This document shows positions 59,863 to 64,000 of a stretch of DNA of 64,000 nt, piece by piece. The position numbers were made by a program, and so were the translations under genes. The stretch comes from Gordonia sediminis (GTDB taxonomy: Bacteria > Actinomycetota > Actinomycetes > Mycobacteriales > Mycobacteriaceae), in assembly GCA_004193205.1 (NCBI GenBank), contig RZUM01000001.1:750424-814423 (forward strand). The letters run 5' to 3'. Position 1 is the stretch's first letter, and every line of letters begins with the position of its first letter. The notes under the pieces were generated by a model, which worked only from the letters and a program-made list of their open reading frames with translations, was not told the DNA's origin and did no database searches.

Positions 59863-59938
59863 CGACGGTTCGTTCCGAATCGCGGTCAAGCGCATCGACG
59901 TCCAGCAGACGTTCCCGATGGCGGTGGATCATGGCTGA
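59863..59938 (+). pseudogene. 3' remnant of a SnoaL_4/BaiE-like gene (module copy 3)
   Basis: The frame reads DDGSFRIAVKRIDVQQTFPM and then AVDHG-stop, matching the last 25 residues of the protein at 56015-56464. Everything upstream is replaced by the truncated SDR on the other strand. The 8-bp overlap with the next SDR start is preserved. Confidence 0.88.
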
Positions 59939-60667
59939 TCAACCCGCAGTGGTCGTGACGGGTGCCGGCCAGGGCATCGGCGCCGCCATCGCCGGCCGTT
60001 ACGCCCGCGCCGGATACACGGTCATCGGTCTCGACCTCGACATCGAGCGGCTCGAGACCACCGTCAAGAGCTGGGACGGAGAAGGACATCACGCCGTTCA
60101 GGGCGACGCCGCCTCGACCGACGATGTCGGTCGCGCGTGCGACCTGGCCGACGGCCGCCTGGCGACGTTCGTGGCGAACGCCGGCTTCGCAAAAGCCGGA
60201 CCGTCGACCGACTATTCGCTCACGGACTGGGACGCGATGCTACGCGTGCACCTGACCGGAGCCATGGTCGGCGCACAGCAGGCCGCGGCACGGATGCCCG
60301 ACGGCGGCGCGCTCGTGATGATGTCATCGCTGAACGGACTCTTCGGATTTCCCGGAAGGACCGCCTACGGCGCGGCGAAGGCCGGTGTCGCCGGGCTGGT
60401 CCGCGGCCTCGCCCCCGAATGGGCTCCGCGCGGTATCCGTCCAACGCGATCGCGCCGGGCTCGATCATCACCGAATTGTCGAAGGACTTCTTGCGCCGCG
60501 GCGTGATCAAGGAGCAGGAGTTCCTGGACCGGATTCCGATGAATCGCTTCGGCGATCCGGAAGAGGTTGCGGAATTGGCGTACTTCCTTGGGTCATCGCT
60601 GGCGTCCTACATCACCGGCGTTGTGGTACCCATCGACGGTGGTTGGAGCGCGCAGGGGATCGCCTGA
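59931..60667 (+). pseudogene. SDR with single-base frameshift (module copy 3)
   Basis: The sequence is collinear and highly similar to the SDR at 56457-57194 over its full length, but is 737 bp instead of 738. The first frame runs to APEWAPRGIR and then becomes PTRSRRARSS; the second frame resumes with NAIAPGSIITELSKDF and ends YITGVVVPIDGGWSAQGIA. The lost base is near 60440 (cgtccaacgcg where gtgaacgcg is expected). All catalytic motifs are intact on either side, so it is either a recent pseudogene or a sequencing error. Confidence 0.88.
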
Positions 60668-60787
60668 CGACGGCGGCTTGGGGGTGACGCCAGGCACCGC
60701 ACCGACAGCGACCTGAAAAACTCCGCCCGGCGCAACCCAAGGCCGACTCACAGCCAAGTGTTTACTTCGCAACACCGCGAGATCACC

Positions 60788-62830
60788 ATGGATCCCGTGG
60801 ATGGCGGCGAAACATCTGAACCCACGATCGGCCCGGTGCTCGACCGGACCCGCCGGGACAGCTTTGTCGGCCGCGGGGCCGAGCTGTCCGGGCTGCTCGC
60901 CGCAACCACCTCGCCGGCGACCGTTCTGGCCGTTGTGCACGGGCCCGGCGGGGTGGGCAAGAGTGCGTTGCTGTCCGCCTTGTGCGACGCCGTGATCGCA
61001 TCCGGCCATCGCGTAGTCCGTGCCGACGGCGCCGATATCGATATCTCCGCCGAAGGGTTCGCGACTGCTGTCGGTGATCTCACTGACCATCCCACCGTCG
61101 TGATCGACCGCTTCGAACAGCTGGACAGCATCGCGGACTGGATCTGGCAGACGTGGATACCCGGACTTCCGCTTGGCACGCACGTCGTGGTCGCTGGGCG
61201 CGTTCCGCCTCCGGAATCCTGGCGCAGCGACCCGGCCTTCATCCGACACGCCCATGTCCTCGCGTTGCGGAATCTACCGCACGAGCAGGCCACCGAACTC
61301 GCGCGCCGTCGGGGCATCCACGACGATACCGAGGTCGCCGCCCTGGTCCGCGGGACGTTCGGACATCCGCTGGCGATCGTAATAGCGTCCGACGTCCACC
61401 GCTCCACCAACGACGGCCACACCACCCTCGGCGTGTTGTTCGGTCATCCCGATGTGAGCGCCCGGCTATTGGAGCATTTTCTCGACGAATCCGTGACACC
61501 CGAGCAACGGGCCGCCCTCTGGGTGTGTGGGCATGCCCGCCGAGTCGACCGCTCGCTGCTGCGGGCCGCGCTGGATCTCGACGACACCACCGCCGATGAG
61601 CTCCTGACCTGGCTGCTGGCGCGCCCGTATGCCGAGACGCATCCGGATGGGCTGTCAGTGCACGACGTCGTGCGCGACGCGCTCGATCGAGATCTTCGTG
61701 TCCGCGATCGCGAGGCCTTTCTCACTATTCACAGTCGCATCCGGACGCTCACGCTGGAGCGCATGTCGCGAGCAGACGGCCGCGAATACGACCGGCTGGC
61801 CGGCGACCTGTTCCACCTACATCGGGGCAATCCGGCCGCTCAGGTGTTCTACAGCTTCGACGATCTGGGCGCCCTGGTCTCACGCCCACTGCGTGACGAT
61901 CCAGCCGAGCATGCGTGGCTCTGCTCCGCCTACGGCCCCGAACACCGGTCCGAGACCGCAGCACACTGGATCGCTGCGCAACCACAGGCATGGACCGTGT
62001 TCGAGGACGCAGTCGGTGAACGGGCGGGTGCCGCGCTGTTCGTTCGGCTCGATCAGGCTTCGGCTGATCAGATCGATGCCGATCCCGTTGCACGGTGGGC
62101 GATCGACGAGATCGCACGACGACGACCCGTCGAGCCCGGCGAGCCGACCATGTTCGATGCGATGGTCAATTTCAACACACCTGAGGAGCCCGGCGCCATC
62201 GCCGACCAGGTGGCGGCCGAATCGTTACGGCGTTGGCACATCCAGGGTTTGGGGTGGGTGATCATGTCCACCGCGCTCGAGCCGGTTTGGGAGCCATTGT
62301 GGAGCTACGTCGGCTTCGAACGTCTCGGCACGTGCCCGGTCGGCGACGCACTGATCGCGGTGTGGGCGCGGGACTTCGCCCGTAGCCCGTATGTCGAGTG
62401 GCTATCCGCGATGGAGGGCCAGGAACTCGATGACCTCGGTACTGCCCCACCCCCGTCCGCTCCGCACGTCGCCCTCTCACACGCCGACTTCTCCGTCGCC
62501 CTACACCGGGCGCTCAAAGACTTTCAGCGAACTGACCGGCTTCGGGCCAACCCCTTGAGCCATTCGCGACTGGTGCCCGCTGCCGGAGGTCCCGACGAAC
62601 TGCGCAGAGTACTGCGTGACACCGTCGACCTTGTGGCCGCCACACCACGCATGGAGTCCCCGGCCCGGGCACTCGACCGCACGTTCATCCGCCCCGCCGG
62701 ATCGCAGGAACGAGCGGCGGAAGTATTGGGCCTGCCGTTCAGCACATACCGTCGGCACCTGCTGCACGGCATCGAGCGCGTGACCGAGATCCTCTGGGAC
62801 CGCGAACTCCACGACAACAGCCCGCGGTGA
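60788..62830 (+). CDS. STAND/AAA-type NTPase with C-terminal helix-turn-helix
   Basis: A 680-residue regulator-like NTPase. DSFVGRGAELSGL precedes the Walker A HGPGGVGKSALL (about 51-62), and HPTVVIDRFEQLD (about 101-113) is the Walker B region. Then follow a winged-helix-like part (LLTWLLARPYAETHPDGLSVHDVVR) and a long helical region without clear repeats. The C-terminus GSQERAAEVLGLPFSTYRRHLLHGIERV looks like a sigma-region-4-type helix-turn-helix. ATG 60788 is the first ATG; a GTG at 60758 would add ten residues. It probably senses a signal and controls the adjacent FAD enzyme gene (inference). Confidence 0.78.
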   Translation: MDPVDGGETSEPTIGPVLDRTRRDSFVGRGAELSGLLAATTSPATVLAVVHGPGGVGKSALLSALCDAVIASGHRVVRADGADIDISAEGFATAVGDLTDHPTVVIDRFEQLDSIADWIWQTWIPGLPLGTHVVVAGRVPPPESWRSDPAFIRHAHVLALRNLPHEQATELARRRGIHDDTEVAALVRGTFGHPLAIVIASDVHRSTNDGHTTLGVLFGHPDVSARLLEHFLDESVTPEQRAALWVCGHARRVDRSLLRAALDLDDTTADELLTWLLARPYAETHPDGLSVHDVVRDALDRDLRVRDREAFLTIHSRIRTLTLERMSRADGREYDRLAGDLFHLHRGNPAAQVFYSFDDLGALVSRPLRDDPAEHAWLCSAYGPEHRSETAAHWIAAQPQAWTVFEDAVGERAGAALFVRLDQASADQIDADPVARWAIDEIARRRPVEPGEPTMFDAMVNFNTPEEPGAIADQVAAESLRRWHIQGLGWVIMSTALEPVWEPLWSYVGFERLGTCPVGDALIAVWARDFARSPYVEWLSAMEGQELDDLGTAPPPSAPHVALSHADFSVALHRALKDFQRTDRLRANPLSHSRLVPAAGGPDELRRVLRDTVDLVAATPRMESPARALDRTFIRPAGSQERAAEVLGLPFSTYRRHLLHGIERVTEILWDRELHDNSPR

Positions 62831-62927
62831 ACAATGTCGTCGCGACGGCAATGAACAAAAAGTGAACTGGTGACTGAGCAGTTACTCCGCGCATCGTGGA
62901 GCTCCCACGAGTTGCGAGGAGCCCATC

Positions 62928-64000
62928 ATGTCGGAGCACCACTTTCCTGTCATCGCCATCATCGGCGGCAGTCTCGGTGGCCTACTCGCCGCGTCGGCGT
63001 GTGCGCCGTATGCGGACCGGGTCGTCGTCATCGAGCATGACGACCTCCCCGATCACCCGACGCACCGTCGCGGCACGCCGCAGGCCCGGCACGCACACGG
63101 ACTGTTGATGTCGGGGCTGGGTGCCCTCGAATCGTTGCTGCCCGGCTGCGCCGCCGATATGGTCGCGCACGGCGCGCTCTGCGACGGTGACATGGGCCGA
63201 ACGGGTCAGTGGTGGATCGGCGGTGGCATGCTGGCACCCACCGACGTCGGTGAACGCGGAGTCTGCGCATCCCGGCTGCTCCTGGAACACACAGTCCGCG
63301 AACGGATTCGCGAGCTCCCCACTGTCGATCTCATGGACTGCGCGGAGGTCACCGGCCTCACCGGATCGGCGTCGCGGGTCACCGGGGTACGGGTGGCCCG
63401 CAGAGGCGACGGGCCTCCGACCGATATCAGCGCGGACCTTGTCATCGACGCCTCCGGGCGACTCGGGCGCACCGAGCGATGGTTGGCGGATCTGGGCTGC
63501 GCCCCCATCGACCACGACATCGTCAGCTGTGGGATTCGTTATGCGACTACACATATCCAAGCACGCACCAGCGATCTGGACGGGCAGGTCTACGTGGTGG
63601 TCGCTGCCACACCAGAAAAACCATTCGGCGCGGCCGCGATTCGCCAAGAGGACGGAACATGGACCATCACGATGGGGTCCTACAACGACGACCCGCTACC
63701 CCAGGACATCGCCGGAATTCATGCGTTCACAGCTCGCCTCGGCGTCCCGGCCATCGATGAACTGCTGGGACGCGAATTGCTGCACCCGTTGACGAATTTC
63801 CGCTTCCCCGAGAGCCGACGACGCATGTTCCACGGGCCGGACCTACCCACCGGGTATCTGCCGATCGGTGATGCGATCAGTTCGTTCAATCCGATGTTCG
63901 GACAGGGGATGAGCGCCGCCGCGCTGGAGGCGGTGGCGCTGCGGTCGGTGCTGCAGGCCGGTGCCGCCGACATCGAAGCCGACTATCTAACACAAGCGAA
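62928..64000 (+). CDS. FAD-dependent monooxygenase/reductase (3' partial)
   Basis: An FAD enzyme of the p-hydroxybenzoate hydroxylase-like superfamily (squalene epoxidase/geranylgeranyl reductase branch), open to the right edge with about 357 residues visible. It shows VIAIIGGSLGGLLAASA at residues 8-24 for the ADP of FAD, THRRGTPQARHAHGLL, SADLVIDASGRLGR near 165 and GYLPIGDAISSFNPMFGQGM near 310-330, the GD motif for the FAD ribityl chain. ATG 62928 has gaggag 7 nt upstream. It follows the STAND gene by 97 bp. Length of relatives suggests that about 90-150 residues are missing. The substrate is unknown. Confidence 0.85.
   Translation, partial: MSEHHFPVIAIIGGSLGGLLAASACAPYADRVVVIEHDDLPDHPTHRRGTPQARHAHGLLMSGLGALESLLPGCAADMVAHGALCDGDMGRTGQWWIGGGMLAPTDVGERGVCASRLLLEHTVRERIRELPTVDLMDCAEVTGLTGSASRVTGVRVARRGDGPPTDISADLVIDASGRLGRTERWLADLGCAPIDHDIVSCGIRYATTHIQARTSDLDGQVYVVVAATPEKPFGAAAIRQEDGTWTITMGSYNDDPLPQDIAGIHAFTARLGVPAIDELLGRELLHPLTNFRFPESRRRMFHGPDLPTGYLPIGDAISSFNPMFGQGMSAAALEAVALRSVLQAGAADIEADYLTQA

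Noticed and set aside
59264-59932. Intact SDR gene starting at 59932
   Set aside because: Residues before EETGRTAY are the antisense of a SnoaL_4 gene tail and the cofactor-binding loop is missing, so it is called a pseudogene.

Overview
The window is a high-GC actinobacterial chromosome segment. Mycobacteriales hallmarks are a DUF222/HNH '13E12-type' protein under a LexA box, a KstR-like operator, a ferredoxin-fused FprB-type reductase, a mycofactocin-type SDR, a glucosylglycerate hydrolase-like GH63 enzyme, and many redundant acyl-CoA dehydrogenases, SDRs and luciferase-like (LLM) flavoenzymes. Gordonia or a close relative is the best guess (inference; no rRNA or other marker gene is present). 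I see no tRNA, rRNA, CRISPR array, transposase or phage gene.

Region A (1-18.1 kb) is a catabolic island built on flavin chemistry. On the plus strand an edge-truncated LLM monooxygenase, a flavin reductase, a SnoaL-like protein, a 2-keto-4-pentenoate hydratase-type enzyme, an IclR regulator, a dioxovalerate-type aldehyde dehydrogenase and an HpcH-type aldolase form a nearly gapless run. Hydratase, aldolase and aldehyde dehydrogenase give a coherent end sequence: enoic 2-oxo acid to 4-hydroxy-2-oxo acid to pyruvate plus aldehyde to acid. On the minus strand follow an enolase-superfamily dehydratase with an alcohol dehydrogenase, then a second aldehyde dehydrogenase/flavin reductase pair. A stand-alone ribBA, a decayed oxidoreductase remnant, two tandem PucR-type regulators, an Old-Yellow-Enzyme-like Fe-S flavoprotein and a RidA protein complete it. 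Inverted repeats made of ATGAAC/GTTCAT half-sites flank ribBA and the remnant.

Region B (18.6-30.1 kb) is mostly housekeeping: TfoX-like protein, a leaderless acyl-CoA dehydrogenase, the ppsR-ppsA pair, an unknown protein, the SOS-type DUF222/HNH gene, a small membrane protein divergent from a ketosteroid-isomerase-like gene, an SDR, a GH63 glycosidase and an AraC regulator.

Region C (30.3-50.5 kb) is CoA-based catabolism: quinone oxidoreductase, TauD dioxygenase, BKACE, MFS, hydrolase and carboxymuconolactone decarboxylase-like genes; a minus-strand thiolase-SDR-crotonase-FprB-oxidoreductase run; and a divergent plus-strand run of acyl-CoA dehydrogenase, SDR, CoA ligase, acyl-CoA dehydrogenase, CitE-like lyase, MaoC hydratase, aldehyde dehydrogenase and CaiB transferase. 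The latter reads as activation, desaturation, hydration, aldol-type cleavage and aldehyde oxidation of an acid.

Region D (50.5-60.7 kb) is the most unusual part: a module LLM oxidoreductase - SnoaL_4 dehydratase-like - SDR - OYE-like flavoprotein occurs once intact (54991-59214), once with its last two genes reduced to stubs followed by a CaiB stub (51675-53393), and once as a decayed tail (59863-60667). Three copies of a 61-63 bp repeat lie upstream. With the CoA ligase, CaiB transferase, SDRs and MFS transporter beside it, the gene content resembles the clostridial bile-acid 7alpha-dehydroxylation (bai) set, though alicyclic or monoterpenoid catabolism is an equally reasonable reading.

Region E (60.8-64 kb) has a STAND-type NTPase with a C-terminal helix-turn-helix and the start of an FAD-dependent hydroxylase/reductase that runs off the window.
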